Assembly: GCA_902705825.1 (NCBI GenBank)
Contig: CACSIL010000034.1
Coordinates: forward strand, 64,107-123,079
Direction of reading: 5' to 3'
Length of the DNA: 58,973 nt
Origin: Halioglobus japonicus
GTDB lineage: Bacteria > Pseudomonadota > Gammaproteobacteria > Pseudomonadales > Halieaceae
The position numbers and the translations under genes were made by a program. Within the stretch, counting starts at the first letter, position 1, and each line of letters begins with the position of its first letter. The notes beneath the pieces are model-generated. The model was not told the origin of the DNA. It saw only the letters and a program-made list of their open reading frames with translations, and did no database searches. This document shows, piece by piece, positions 25,445-34,630 of the stretch.

Positions 25445-25978
25445 TTAGCCGGATCTGGAATCCGTCATGGACACACCGAGGTCGAGCGCGGCGCGTCCAG
25501 TTTGCAGGCAGTGCGCCAACCAATCCGCCAAAAAGCGATTCTGCTGGTACTTTTCATCCTGCGCAAACATGTGTTCATTGGGATACTGGTAGCGCGCCGC
25601 CACTTTCCGGGACGACTGAAACACCATGACTTCCAGCATGCGTAAATCGTGATAGGCGCGCACCTCCACGCGCAACTGGCCCAGCCAGCGCGAGTCGGCG
25701 CGCTGCTGATGCAAATGGAATATTGTGGTGTAGCGGCAGCGCTCTATCACGGCCAGGCGCACTTTCGCTGTGCCCACTAAAAGCTCCCGTGAATTGCAGT
25801 TTTCATAATCGGGAAAAAGTCGCAAAAGACGAACATAGTTGGCATCACAGATGGCATGCAGCTCTGTTAAATCAAGCTTGAATGGCTTTTTATTCAGTTT
25901 TTGCACTAGCGATCCCGGATCTGAGTCCCTTTCTATGCCATTGACTATTGCCGGGGCACGGGCCAAAAGTGCCGCCAT
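25445..25978 (-). CDS. yqiB: DUF1249 family protein (YqiB-like)
   Basis: A 177-residue protein that matches YqiB in its core: ICDANYVRLLRLFPDYE, VIERCRYTTIFHLHQ, LRVEVRAYHDLRMLEVMVFQ, and the C-terminal YPNEHMFAQDEKYQQNRFLADWLAHCL. E. coli YqiB has about 140 residues; the extra N-terminal 35 here may mean that the true start is downstream, or a real extension. The function of the family is unknown, but it is almost always linked to cpdA, as here. Confidence 0.88.
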   Translation of the reverse strand: MAALLARAPAIVNGIERDSDPGSLVQKLNKKPFKLDLTELHAICDANYVRLLRLFPDYENCNSRELLVGTAKVRLAVIERCRYTTIFHLHQQRADSRWLGQLRVEVRAYHDLRMLEVMVFQSSRKVAARYQYPNEHMFAQDEKYQQNRFLADWLAHCLQTGRAALDLGVSMTDSRSG

Positions 25979-26120
25979 ACCACGTCATACCGATAATCTA
26001 AGATCGCATAAACTACGTAGAACTGCACCTTTTCATTACTGTTTCGATGTATGCATCACACACCGGAGGCTGTTAAACTTCGGCTCACCAAGTAAGTTAA
26101 GCATCTCCGGGGATTATTGC

Positions 26121-27545
26121 ATGAAAAATCTGCTTGTCGCGCTTTCGTCGCTGACACTATCGCTTTTTTGCGTCAGTTTGCAGGCTGACTCACTGCGAGA
26201 TATTTACGAGTTGGCGCTGGAAAACGATGCCCAGCTGAAGGCTGAAGAAGCAACCTACCTAGCAAGACGGGAAACCGAGAACCTGGCGCGATCGGCGCTG
26301 CTGCCACAAATATCCACCGCATACTCCTACAGAGATGTGGACCTCGATACGGATTCGCAGAGCATCATCCAGGACGAAAATGACAACCTCATCGTGGGCA
26401 AGACCTCCACAAACCGCGATACGGATACCGATGGCTATACAATTTCGCTCAACCAGGCGTTATTTGATCTGTCTGCATGGTTCAGTTTTCAGTCTGGCAA
26501 AGAAGTCACCAAAGAAGCAGAGGCGACTTTCGCTGCCAATCAACAAAACCTGATTGTCAGGGTTGTAGAAGCCTACCTGTTGGTTCTGCGCGCACAGGAC
26601 AATCTGGCCGCATCCCAGGCCACCGAGCGCGCGTTTGAGCGCCAGTTGGAACAGACACAGCAGCGCTTTGAAGTCGGCCTGATCGCTATCACCGATGTGT
26701 ATGAGGCACAGGCTGCCCGCGATTTATCCCAGGTGAATCGGATTGTTGATGAAAATAATGTGTCCGTTGCCCTGGAGCGACTCCAGGTTTTGACCGGACA
26801 ACCGCAATCCAACCTCAATGTACTGGTAGATGATTTCAAAATTCTGCCACCGGATCCGATTGATCGCGCGGCATGGGTGGATTTTTCACTGGCCAATAAC
26901 TTCGAACTGCAGGCGGCCCGCTATAGACAGGAAGCGTCACGGCAAAATGCCAAGGCCTTCAAAATGGAACATGCGCCAGTCGTCAGTGGTACTTACGAGT
27001 ACAACGACTACGATATCAGCGGCAATGTCAGCAGCAATCCCTCGAGTGTTTTCACCACGCAACCCGATGGCAGCTCGAATGAGAACGCCTGGCAAATCAG
27101 TGTCACCATGCCGCTTTACAGCGGCGGCGCAATCAGTGCCAACCGACGCAAATCGGCCCAGGAATACAATGCCTCTAAAGAGCAGTTGATCAACCTGCAA
27201 CGCAATACGGTAACCAACACCCGCTCTCTGCACATGACAGTGCTGAGCGACGTATCGCGTATCGCCGCGCGCCGGCAGAGCATCATATCCTCCAGAAGCT
27301 CGCTTGACGCCACTCAGGCTGGCTATGAAGTGGGCACGCGTAACGTTGTCGATGTGCTGAATGCGCAAAACACCCTGTTCCAGGCCGAACGGGATTACGC
27401 CAACAGTCGTTACGACTATGTGCTGAACATGATGCGTCTCAAGGAGCAGGCCGGTTTGCTCAGTCCGCAGGACATCATCAAACTGGATTCATTCCTGGTA
27501 CCGCCCACATCGCCTACCGCCACCTCGGTAACAGACCCCAAGTAG
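26121..27545 (+). CDS. tolC: TolC family outer-membrane efflux protein
   Basis: I start at the ATG at 26121, which begins a clean signal peptide (MKNLLVALSSLTLSLFCVSLQA) and has GGGG nearby; a much longer in-frame extension upstream crosses the divergent gene and has no such features. The 474-residue product has the two-repeat TolC structure, with long coiled helices (residues about 25-75 and 240-290) and beta-barrel segments (DSQSIIQDENDNLI, DYDISGNVSSNPSS). TolC forms the trimeric outer-membrane channel of efflux pumps and type I secretion. It is divergent from the DUF1249 gene. Confidence 0.94.
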   Translation: MKNLLVALSSLTLSLFCVSLQADSLRDIYELALENDAQLKAEEATYLARRETENLARSALLPQISTAYSYRDVDLDTDSQSIIQDENDNLIVGKTSTNRDTDTDGYTISLNQALFDLSAWFSFQSGKEVTKEAEATFAANQQNLIVRVVEAYLLVLRAQDNLAASQATERAFERQLEQTQQRFEVGLIAITDVYEAQAARDLSQVNRIVDENNVSVALERLQVLTGQPQSNLNVLVDDFKILPPDPIDRAAWVDFSLANNFELQAARYRQEASRQNAKAFKMEHAPVVSGTYEYNDYDISGNVSSNPSSVFTTQPDGSSNENAWQISVTMPLYSGGAISANRRKSAQEYNASKEQLINLQRNTVTNTRSLHMTVLSDVSRIAARRQSIISSRSSLDATQAGYEVGTRNVVDVLNAQNTLFQAERDYANSRYDYVLNMMRLKEQAGLLSPQDIIKLDSFLVPPTSPTATSVTDPK

Positions 27546-27565
27546 CGGGGCATAAGCTGTCTCTC

Positions 27566-28183
27566 ATGATCCCAGGCCTACCCGACGACATCGACCAAAT
27601 CAAAGGCTTTCTGGCCGAGGATGAGGCCCAGGCGCTGTACCAACACGCATTGCAACTCAGCACGTTGGGGCCAGTGCTGGAGATTGGCAGCTACTGCGGT
27701 AAATCGACAATTTACCTGGGGCTGGCGTGCCGCACCAATAACAGCACCGTTTTTGCACTGGATCATCACCGGGGCTCAGAGGAGCATCAACTGGGTGAGT
27801 TTTTCCACGATCCTGCACTGTACGATGCGGGGGAGGGCGTCATGGACACCTTCCGCGAATTTCGCAGCAATATACGCCGCACAGGGCTCGATGAAGTGGT
27901 AGTGCCGGTTGTGGCAGGGTCAGAGGCGGCGGCAAAGCATTGGCAGACACCGCTGGCGATGGTATTTATCGACGGTGGCCACAGTATGGAGGCCGCGCTC
28001 ACAGATTATCGCTGCTGGACAACGCATTTGATGCGTGGCGGAGTGCTGGCGATACACGATCTATTCGAGGATGCCCACGAGGGCGGACAAGCGCCATATG
28101 CGATCTACCGCATGGCACGTGCGTCGGGTTTATTCGAGGATCTGGGACAGGTCAATAGCCTGGGCTTGCTGCGGCGCTTATAA
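27566..28183 (+). CDS. class I SAM-dependent methyltransferase
   Basis: A 205-residue Methyltransf_24-type protein. The SAM motif I is VLEIGSYCGKSTIYLG (about 37-52), the acidic motif II is FALDHHRGS, and FIDGGHSMEAALTDYRCW is the typical motif IV segment. The family includes O-methyltransferases and sugar methyltransferases. It begins 20 bp after tolC and converges with the barrel-protein gene. Its closeness to the glycan locus suggests methylation of a sugar or lipid, but this is inference. Confidence 0.85.
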   Translation: MIPGLPDDIDQIKGFLAEDEAQALYQHALQLSTLGPVLEIGSYCGKSTIYLGLACRTNNSTVFALDHHRGSEEHQLGEFFHDPALYDAGEGVMDTFREFRSNIRRTGLDEVVVPVVAGSEAAAKHWQTPLAMVFIDGGHSMEAALTDYRCWTTHLMRGGVLAIHDLFEDAHEGGQAPYAIYRMARASGLFEDLGQVNSLGLLRRL

Positions 28184-28199
28184 AGCAGGGGCAACAGCC

Positions 28200-29276
28200 C
28201 TAGTCCACCACTATACGGCGCTCGCGCACATCTTCGCGCTCATCAAGCAGCTTCACACTACAGAACAGGTCTGATGCAGCGGTGTGTTTGGTGAGAGCAT
28301 CTGCCGCCAGCAAGATAGCGCCTGCTGTCCAGGTAGGTTTCTCATCCGGCCACAACAGGTCTTCCACCAACTGATAGCCTGTCCAGTATGAACCGTCGCT
28401 GGTGCGCCACTGCTGCAACCAGCTGTAGACTTCTACCGCTCGTGCATGATCTCCGGCGGCCAGTAATGACATCACCAGTTCACAGCTCTCGGCGATGGTT
28501 ACCCAGGGCTCCTGCTTTTCACAACGACAGCCCAGACCGACTTCCACGAACTCGTCCCATCGCGCCGCCAGACGTGCGCGCGCATCCGCACCGCTGTACA
28601 CACCTGTGAGCACCGGATAAAACCAGTCCATTGAATAGCGGGATTTGCTTTCCCAGGTGCGGTCAAACCGCTCCGGTTTGTGTCGCAGGGCTTTGCCCAA
28701 TCGGGTGCGGGCCGTCAACCAGTGGGCGCGATCCTCTCCCACGGTAACTGCGATATTGTGCGCGCACTCCAGGCTCTTGTAGATAGAACTGCAACCCGTG
28801 ACCAGTGCATCGCCCTTGGGCTGCCCCGAGCCGTCTACGGCCCAATCGATTTCACCGTGCTGTGACTGCAGGGCCAATACGAAACCAATTGCCTTGTCGA
28901 CGACAGGCCACATGGCCTGCAGAAAATCGCCGTCGCCACTGATTAAATAGTGGTGCCACACACCGGTTGCAACATAGGCGACAAAATTGGACTCGCGCCG
29001 ATTGGCATTGTCTATAGTGTCACCGCGATAGGATGCCCACCAGCTGCCGTCTTCAAGCTGTTTCCCGGCCAGCCATTCATAGGCCTTGCGCGCGCCCTCC
29101 AGTTCCCCGCCGATGGAAAGGCCCATCGCAGATTCCACATGATCCCAGGGGTCGGTGTAGCCGCCCTCAAACCAGGGGATCTCGCCGCTCTCTTGCTGGC
29201 AAGCCAGTATAAAATCGACTGTGGGGCGCAGAAACTCTTCTGGAAACAGTCCCCGACTGAGATATAACCCACTCAT
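28200..29276 (-). CDS. alpha/alpha-barrel protein (prenyltransferase/squalene-oxidase-like repeats)
   Basis: A 358-residue soluble protein rich in Trp with repeated helical pairs of the type found in terpenoid cyclases and prenyltransferase beta subunits. Visible repeats are QESGEIPWFEGGYTDPWDHVESAMGL, LEDGSWWASYRGD and TSDGSYWTGYQLVEDLLWPDE. These G-x-W-type segments also occur in alpha/alpha-toroid glycoside hydrolases and lyases. There is no DxDD cyclase motif, so a cyclase role is unlikely. It overlaps the upstream methyltransferase by 4 bp and is the third gene of a coupled trio with a GT4 glycosyltransferase. A role in glycan or glycolipid tailoring is plausible. Confidence 0.72.
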   Translation of the reverse strand: MSGLYLSRGLFPEEFLRPTVDFILACQQESGEIPWFEGGYTDPWDHVESAMGLSIGGELEGARKAYEWLAGKQLEDGSWWASYRGDTIDNANRRESNFVAYVATGVWHHYLISGDGDFLQAMWPVVDKAIGFVLALQSQHGEIDWAVDGSGQPKGDALVTGCSSIYKSLECAHNIAVTVGEDRAHWLTARTRLGKALRHKPERFDRTWESKSRYSMDWFYPVLTGVYSGADARARLAARWDEFVEVGLGCRCEKQEPWVTIAESCELVMSLLAAGDHARAVEVYSWLQQWRTSDGSYWTGYQLVEDLLWPDEKPTWTAGAILLAADALTKHTAASDLFCSVKLLDEREDVRERRIVVD

Positions 29277-29989
29277 GAAGCAGCCTCCTTACGAAAATAC
29301 ATCACCACACTCTTGCCCATGATGGGATTCATGCTCTTCTCCAATATCCGGGTCAGCGCCGGATTCTTCATCAGGTCCCACACCAACAGACGGTGATACT
29401 GTTTTACCAACCAGTTGCTGTCCTGAGTCTTCCAGAACAGGCATTTCAACCACCAGAAAGGCACATGCAGTGCATGCGCCCAGTGCCGGGAGTAATGCGT
29501 AAAGCCCAATGTTTCAATTTCACCGCGCAACTCATCGCTGCGGAAGATACGCAAGTGGCCGCCGGGAACGTTGTAGTAGGCATCACTCAGAGCCCAGCAT
29601 ATTTTCTCCGGCCATCGGCGTGGCACGCTGGCACAAAAAAGCCCACCGGGTTTCAACACTCGCTCTATTTCACGCAGTGCACTGTGATAGTCCGGGATAT
29701 GCTCGAGCACTTCACTGCAAATAATCTTGTCGAATGTATCGTCCGCAAACGGCAGGGCCAGCGCACTGGCAGATGACAGGCCAAAAGATTTGGCGTCATT
29801 GTCGGGTTCTGCGTAACTCTCAAAGCGTTCGCGCGTGATTTTCAGATCATCCAGCGACAGGTCCACCCCCACGGAATGCACATTCGCCTCGACATAGGCG
29901 CTGATGACATGACGCCCCTCACCGCAACCCAAATCCAGAATGGTATCGCCCGCCACCAGTGGCAGACGCTGGAAATCAACTGTTTTCAT
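29273..29989 (-). CDS. class I SAM-dependent methyltransferase (Methyltransf_11)
   Basis: A 238-residue methyltransferase with motif I ILDLGCGEGRHVISAY near residues 19-34, motif II VGVDLSLDD, and the post-motif EVLEHIPDYHSALREIERVLKPGG. It resembles UbiE/COQ5-like enzymes and sugar-lipid methyltransferases. It overlaps the GT4 gene by 14 bp and the barrel-protein gene by 4 bp, so the three are translationally coupled. The C-terminal half is hydrophobic and Trp-rich (HALHVPFWWLKCLFW), which may touch the membrane. Confidence 0.87.
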   Translation of the reverse strand: MKTVDFQRLPLVAGDTILDLGCGEGRHVISAYVEANVHSVGVDLSLDDLKITRERFESYAEPDNDAKSFGLSSASALALPFADDTFDKIICSEVLEHIPDYHSALREIERVLKPGGLFCASVPRRWPEKICWALSDAYYNVPGGHLRIFRSDELRGEIETLGFTHYSRHWAHALHVPFWWLKCLFWKTQDSNWLVKQYHRLLVWDLMKNPALTRILEKSMNPIMGKSVVMYFRKEAAS

Positions 29990-31268
29990 TAGCCAAAACC
30001 TGTCGGTAGTACTCGGTCATTTGTCCGGCACAAACCTGCCAGCAGAAATTCTCTTCAATACGTTGTTTGCCGCGCGCACCCAGTAGGGCGCGCTGGCCTG
30101 GGTCCTGCAGAAGTGTGTCAATTGCATCGACCATGGCGTCGACGTTTTTTGCCGGAACAATCACCCCCGCGTCACCGACCACTTCAGGCAAGGCGCCGCC
30201 ATCGGTCGACACTACCGGTACGCCGCAGGCCATCGCCTCGCCCGCGGGCAGCCCAAACCCCTCATAAACAGAAGGCACAACCGCGATCGCGGCCTCAGCA
30301 TAATACTGCACCATCTGCTCGGTGGTAATGCCTTTGACGAACTGTACTTTGTCGACCAGACCCAGCTGATGAACCAGTTGTTCGGTCTTGCCGCCGGGGT
30401 TGGGCTTGCTGACCAGCAGTAACTCCAGATCGGGGTAGCGCTCCAGCAACCGGGCATAAGCATGCAACAGATAACGCAAACCCTTCAGTGGCGCATCCGC
30501 CGAGCAAGTCGCCATCAACCGCATTGGATTGCGCTCGATACCCGGCATGGGCTTGAACACCTCGATATCAATGCCATTGTGGGCCAGGCTGATGCCGGCG
30601 GGCTGCAGACCGAAGTCCCGGGCGATGTCCTGCCTGGAACAATCGGACACGGTGACAATATTGCGCAACTGCTTGACGACTTTTTTCTGCATATTCAAGA
30701 AAGAGTGCCAGCGCCGTATCAACAACCGCTCCCGCCAGGTGCGGGCAGCGCCCAGTGCGATGCGCAAATCACTGGTGATAGGGTGGTGGATCGTTGTCAC
30801 CAGTGGCAGACCCATCTTCTGGATCTCCAGCATACCGTAGCTGAGGCTCTGGTTGTCGTGGATCAGGTCGTAGTTGTGGCCGTGCTGGCGCAGGTACTTC
30901 ACCGCCCGGCGGCCAAACGTCCGGGGCTCGGCAAAACCGCCGGTGAGCTGGCTGCACCACTCAATGATATTGCTGTAAGACTTCAGGTGGTGCGGGCGCA
31001 GTGACCGCAGCCCGTTCTCAAACAAATCCATGCTCGGCAGCTGGATCAGCCGTACTCTGGGATCAAGGTGAGGATAGGGCGGGCCGGAAATCACATCGAC
31101 GGTGTGACCGGCATCGACCAGTGCCTTGCTCAGGTAACGCAAGTAGACACCCTGGCCACCGCCGTGCGGCTGGCTGCGATAGCCCAACAGCGCAATACGC
31201 AACGGGCGCTCCGCCACATGCACAGGAGCACCTGAAGCCGCGGTGATGGGGCTCAATTTGTCCTGCAC
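29976..31268 (-). CDS. GT4 family glycosyltransferase
   Basis: I use the GTG at 31268 (VQDKLSPI), giving 430 residues; the longer frame depends on a TTG and looks non-coding, and the first internal ATG is too late. The N-terminal Rossmann domain opens with RIALLGYRSQPHGGGQGVYLRYLS. The C-terminal GT-B domain contains VVPSVYEGFGLPAGEAMACGVPVVSTDGGALPEVVGDAG, including the E-x7-E motif of retaining GT4 enzymes. It would transfer a sugar from a nucleotide donor to a lipid or glycan at the inner membrane. It heads the trio with a methyltransferase and the barrel protein and lies divergent from rmlA, so rhamnose is one possible donor sugar. Confidence 0.87.
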   Translation of the reverse strand: MQDKLSPITAASGAPVHVAERPLRIALLGYRSQPHGGGQGVYLRYLSKALVDAGHTVDVISGPPYPHLDPRVRLIQLPSMDLFENGLRSLRPHHLKSYSNIIEWCSQLTGGFAEPRTFGRRAVKYLRQHGHNYDLIHDNQSLSYGMLEIQKMGLPLVTTIHHPITSDLRIALGAARTWRERLLIRRWHSFLNMQKKVVKQLRNIVTVSDCSRQDIARDFGLQPAGISLAHNGIDIEVFKPMPGIERNPMRLMATCSADAPLKGLRYLLHAYARLLERYPDLELLLVSKPNPGGKTEQLVHQLGLVDKVQFVKGITTEQMVQYYAEAAIAVVPSVYEGFGLPAGEAMACGVPVVSTDGGALPEVVGDAGVIVPAKNVDAMVDAIDTLLQDPGQRALLGARGKQRIEENFCWQVCAGQMTEYYRQVLANENS

Positions 31269-31397
31269 TTTACCAGAATGCCAAATAACGGCGTCCTCAA
31301 CTGTCAGAAAGGAATGAATACGCGGGATTATTACGCAGATTCGGGACGTCAACGTGCCCTGAATGGCAATGACTCACTCGAAATCCATTATCAAAAG

Positions 31398-31437
31398 GGG
31401 GTAGATTCTAATCAGCTACTGGTTAAAAATCCACCCC
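31398..31437. repeat. inverted repeat between GT4 and rmlA
   Basis: GGGGTAGATT (31398-31407) and AATCCACCCC (31428-31437) pair at 9 of 10 positions across a 20-nt loop. It lies between two divergent transcription units and could be an operator or leader hairpin. There is no T tract, so it is not a standard terminator. Confidence 0.45.
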
Positions 31438-31532
31438 TGCAGTTTTCCACCGGAATACCAATCTGAACCAGTGCGATAGTTTCACCTAAATACAAGTATT
31501 GCGAATCCGCCCACAGACTAGCGGTCTCTAAG

Positions 31533-31562
31533 TCGCCAATCGCGCGCATATGCCGCTATAAT
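31533..31562 (+). promoter_or_regulatory. possible rmlA promoter
   Basis: A perfect -10 box TATAAT lies at 31557-31562, 30 bp before the rmlA start codon. The best -35 match is TCGCCA, 18 bp upstream (31533-31538), with only 4 of 6 consensus bases. The -10 is convincing; the -35 is weak, so activation may be needed. Confidence 0.4.
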
Positions 31563-31591
31563 CGTTGATTTTGCAGCCAGGATACTTCCAG

Positions 31592-32491
31592 ATGACACCC
31601 AAACCCTACAAGGGCCTGATTCTTGCGGGCGGGTCAGGCACCCGCCTGCACCCTCTGACCAGCACCGTCAGCAAACAATTGATGCCGGTATACGACAAGC
31701 CCATGATCTACTATCCACTAGCCACCCTGATGCTGGCCGGCATCCGCGACATCCTGATTATCACCACTGCGCGCGACCAGGTCGCGTTCAGCGAATTGCT
31801 CGGCGATGGCTCTAACTGGGGGGTGAACATTCAGTATACCGTCCAGCCCAGCCCCGACGGATTGGCCCAGGCTTTCATTCTGGGGGAGGAGTTCATCGGC
31901 AACTCTCCTGCCAGTCTGGTCCTGGGTGACAATATCTTCTACGGTGGAGGCTTTTCCAATAAACTGACCAGCGCCGCCAGCCGCGACACCGGCGCGTCAG
32001 TCTTCGCCTACTACGTACACGATCCGGAGCGCTACGGGGTGGTGAGCTTCGACAAAAACGGTGTGGCCGAAAACATTGAGGAGAAGCCGGCCAATCCGCG
32101 CTCCCACTACGCCGTCACCGGGCTGTACTTCTACGATAATGATGTGATCGATATCGCCAAAGCCGTGCAACCCTCGCACCGCGGAGAACTGGAAATCACT
32201 GATATCAATAAAGCCTACCTGGAGCGCGGCGATCTGCGCGTAGAGGTCATGAGCCGGGGTACCGCGTGGCTGGATACCGGCACGCACAACTCCCTGCTCG
32301 ACGCTGCCAACTTTATCCGGGTGGTGGAGGAGCGTCAGGGGTTGAAGATTGCCTGCCCCGAGGAAGTGGCCTACCGCAAAGGCTATATCGATGCCGAACA
32401 GCTGCTGGCACTGGCCAAACCGCTTGAGAAGAGCGGCTACGGTCTGTATCTGAAGAACCTGTTGAGAGAAGATGGAGTGGTCTTCGCATGA
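31592..32491 (+). CDS. rmlA: glucose-1-phosphate thymidylyltransferase
   Basis: The start is the ATG at 31592 with AGGA 8 bases upstream; an in-frame TTG nine codons earlier is less likely. The 299-residue protein has the nucleotidyltransferase signature [15 protein letters not shown] and [16 protein letters not shown], and is full length for RmlA. It makes dTDP-glucose from dTTP and glucose-1-phosphate, the first step to dTDP-L-rhamnose, and is usually inhibited by the end product. It overlaps rmlC by 4 bp. Confidence 0.97.
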   Translation: MTPKPYKGLILAGGSGTRLHPLTSTVSKQLMPVYDKPMIYYPLATLMLAGIRDILIITTARDQVAFSELLGDGSNWGVNIQYTVQPSPDGLAQAFILGEEFIGNSPASLVLGDNIFYGGGFSNKLTSAASRDTGASVFAYYVHDPERYGVVSFDKNGVAENIEEKPANPRSHYAVTGLYFYDNDVIDIAKAVQPSHRGELEITDINKAYLERGDLRVEVMSRGTAWLDTGTHNSLLDAANFIRVVEERQGLKIACPEEVAYRKGYIDAEQLLALAKPLEKSGYGLYLKNLLREDGVVFA

Positions 32492-33036
32492 AATTTATAG
32501 AAACCCCACTAAAGGATGTCTACATACTGGAACCTGCGGTCTTCGGCGACCAGCGCGGTTTCTTCCTTGAAACCTGGAACCGGGAAAAATTCCGCGAGGC
32601 GGGCTTCGATATCGATTTTGTACAGGATAACCACAGCCGCTCTGCACGCGGCATCCTGCGTGGCCTGCACTTTCAGATGGAGCACACCCAGGGCAAACTG
32701 GTGAGAGTAACCTCCGGTGAAGTGTTCGATGTCGCGGTAGATCTGCGCCAGAGTTCACCGACCCTCGGGAAATGGTTTGGTGTAAGCCTCAGCGCAGAAA
32801 ATCAGCGTATGCTGTGGGTTCCGCCCGGTTTCGCCCACGGTTTTTACGTGACATCCGAGTACGCAGATTTCCTCTACAAGTGCACGGACAGCTACCACCC
32901 GGCCAGCGAACAGACACTGGCATGGGACGACCCGACCGTGGGCATTGAATGGCCGGTACCCGAAGGAGAAACCCCACAGTTATCTGCCAAAGATGGGGAA
33001 GGGCACAACTGGGACAGCTGCCCGCGCTTTGATTAA
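32488..33036 (+). CDS. rmlC: dTDP-4-dehydrorhamnose 3,5-epimerase
   Basis: A 182-residue cupin-fold protein with the RmlC signatures [33 protein letters not shown] (which contains the active-site His) and [12 protein letters not shown]. Length is normal for the family. It performs the third step of dTDP-L-rhamnose synthesis, epimerising C3 and C5. ATGA coupling with rmlA makes a two-gene unit; rmlB and rmlD lie on the other strand beyond an amidase gene. Confidence 0.97.
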   Translation: MKFIETPLKDVYILEPAVFGDQRGFFLETWNREKFREAGFDIDFVQDNHSRSARGILRGLHFQMEHTQGKLVRVTSGEVFDVAVDLRQSSPTLGKWFGVSLSAENQRMLWVPPGFAHGFYVTSEYADFLYKCTDSYHPASEQTLAWDDPTVGIEWPVPEGETPQLSAKDGEGHNWDSCPRFD

Positions 33037-33086
33037 GCGCTGATCGCACCCTGACTCCACATGCAGCACAGGAAAGGACCCGGCTT

Positions 33087-34535
33087 ATGAACATACTTTA
33101 CGCCAGCCCATTCGATTTAGCTGAGGCGATCAAGGCGCAAAAGCTTACCTCCAGCGAGGTATTGGCATTCTTTCTGGGCCGCGTGAAGCAGCACAACCCG
33201 GCCCTCAATGCTGTGGTAGCGCTGGATATCGAGCGCGCCCAAGCCCGTGCCCTTGCTGCCGATGAGGCCGTAAAAAGGGGCGAAAGCTGGGGGCCACTGC
33301 ACGGCGTACCGATGACAATAAAGGACGCTCTGTGCACAGAAGGCATTGTCACCGTCGGTGGCATTCCGGAGTGCAAAGACCATGTGCCCAAGGCCAACGC
33401 CATTGGTGTACAGCGCTACATTGATGCCGGGGCGATTATCTTCGGTAAAACCAATGTGCCATTTATGAGCTCCGACCTACAAAGCTACAATGACATTTAC
33501 GGCGCCACCAACAACCCATGGAACCTAGAACGCACCTGCGGCGGCTCTTCCGGTGGTGCGGCCGCATCAGTGGCCGCTGGCCTCACACCATTAGAACTGG
33601 GCAGTGATATTGGCGGCTCCATTCGCACGCCCAGCCATTTCAACGGTGTATTTGGCCACAAGCCCAGTTTCGGTATCGTCAGCCAACGCGGCCACCTTCC
33701 TCCCGGCGAGGGCATTCTCAGCGGAGTTGATCTCAGCGTGGTCGGTCCTATCGGCACCAGCCCGAATGATTTGGAAAAAGCGCTGGATATTCTGGTCGCG
33801 CCCAGCCCGGAGGATGCCAAGGCCTATACCATCAACTTGCCGCCCGCGCGGACTACCGACCCCACAAAACTGAAGGTCGCTGTGTGGGCCGACGATAGTT
33901 TCTGCCCAGTCGACAGCGAAATCGCTGCCGCGATCAACGCCGCTGCAGACTCCCTCGAACAAGCCGGAGCACTCGTTGATCGCAATGCGCGCCCGGATAT
34001 CAACTTCGAAAAGAATCACCTGAACTACACCCATATGCTGATGGCAGCAATGGGCTCGGGCATGCCCGCCGCCGTGTTCGATATGATGAAGGAGATCGCC
34101 GAAGCCTCAGACGCCGACGATTTCAGCAACATTACACTGCAGGCCCGCGGCATCAGTTCCAGCCACCGCGAATGGAATTCCGGTATGGAAAAGCGCGCCC
34201 AGCTACGAGCCTCTTGGGCAACATTCTTCAACGACTACGATGTTTTGCTTTGTCCTTGCGCACACATCACGGCCTTCCCCCATGATCACTCCCCTGACAT
34301 GATTGCTCGCACTCACACCGTCAACGGTGAAACGCGCGACTATATGGACCTGCTAAAGTGGGCGGGCCTCACCCTCAACGCGTTATTGCCGGTGACGGCC
34401 ACGCCCATCGGGGTCAGCTCGGAAGGCTTGCCTATTGGCGTACAAGTAGTAGCCGATTATCTGGAGGATAAAACGGCCTTGGCCGTGGCGAAAATGCTCG
34501 AGCACTATCACCGCGCTTTTGTTCCACCGCCGTAG
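33087..34535 (+). CDS. amidase signature family protein
   Basis: A 482-residue amidase with the Ser-cis-Ser-Lys triad K79 (PMTIKDAL), S154 (CGGSSGGAAA) and S178 (GSDIGGSIRTPS); the 24-residue spacing of the two serines is the same as in FAAH. It resembles general amidases and GatA, but no gatB or gatC is near. It hydrolyses amide or ester bonds in the cytoplasm; substrate unknown. It starts 50 bp after rmlC on the same strand, so read-through expression with rmlAC is likely, yet rhamnose synthesis does not need it. It may be an insertion into an ancestral rml cluster or a tailoring enzyme. Confidence 0.92.
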   Translation: MNILYASPFDLAEAIKAQKLTSSEVLAFFLGRVKQHNPALNAVVALDIERAQARALAADEAVKRGESWGPLHGVPMTIKDALCTEGIVTVGGIPECKDHVPKANAIGVQRYIDAGAIIFGKTNVPFMSSDLQSYNDIYGATNNPWNLERTCGGSSGGAAASVAAGLTPLELGSDIGGSIRTPSHFNGVFGHKPSFGIVSQRGHLPPGEGILSGVDLSVVGPIGTSPNDLEKALDILVAPSPEDAKAYTINLPPARTTDPTKLKVAVWADDSFCPVDSEIAAAINAAADSLEQAGALVDRNARPDINFEKNHLNYTHMLMAAMGSGMPAAVFDMMKEIAEASDADDFSNITLQARGISSSHREWNSGMEKRAQLRASWATFFNDYDVLLCPCAHITAFPHDHSPDMIARTHTVNGETRDYMDLLKWAGLTLNALLPVTATPIGVSSEGLPIGVQVVADYLEDKTALAVAKMLEHYHRAFVPPP

Positions 34536-34630
34536 TATGGTGCGCAATAATTGGGAGTGTATGCTCTCACCTGGACTCGGCCCGGAGCCACATAATGCTC
34601 AAGCTGCTTGTGCACGGTATAACCGCCACA

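Larger units (their letters stand above)
31269..31591. other. intergenic region between GT4 and rmlA
   Basis: This 323-bp divergent gap holds no convincing gene. It contains an imperfect inverted repeat (31398-31437) and a perfect TATAAT near the rmlA side. The sequence is less GC-rich than its flanks. I see nothing else of note. Confidence 0.6.

Noticed and set aside
25839..26120. Long N-terminal extension of TolC
   Set aside because: It crosses the divergent DUF1249 gene, and the signal peptide begins at 26121.
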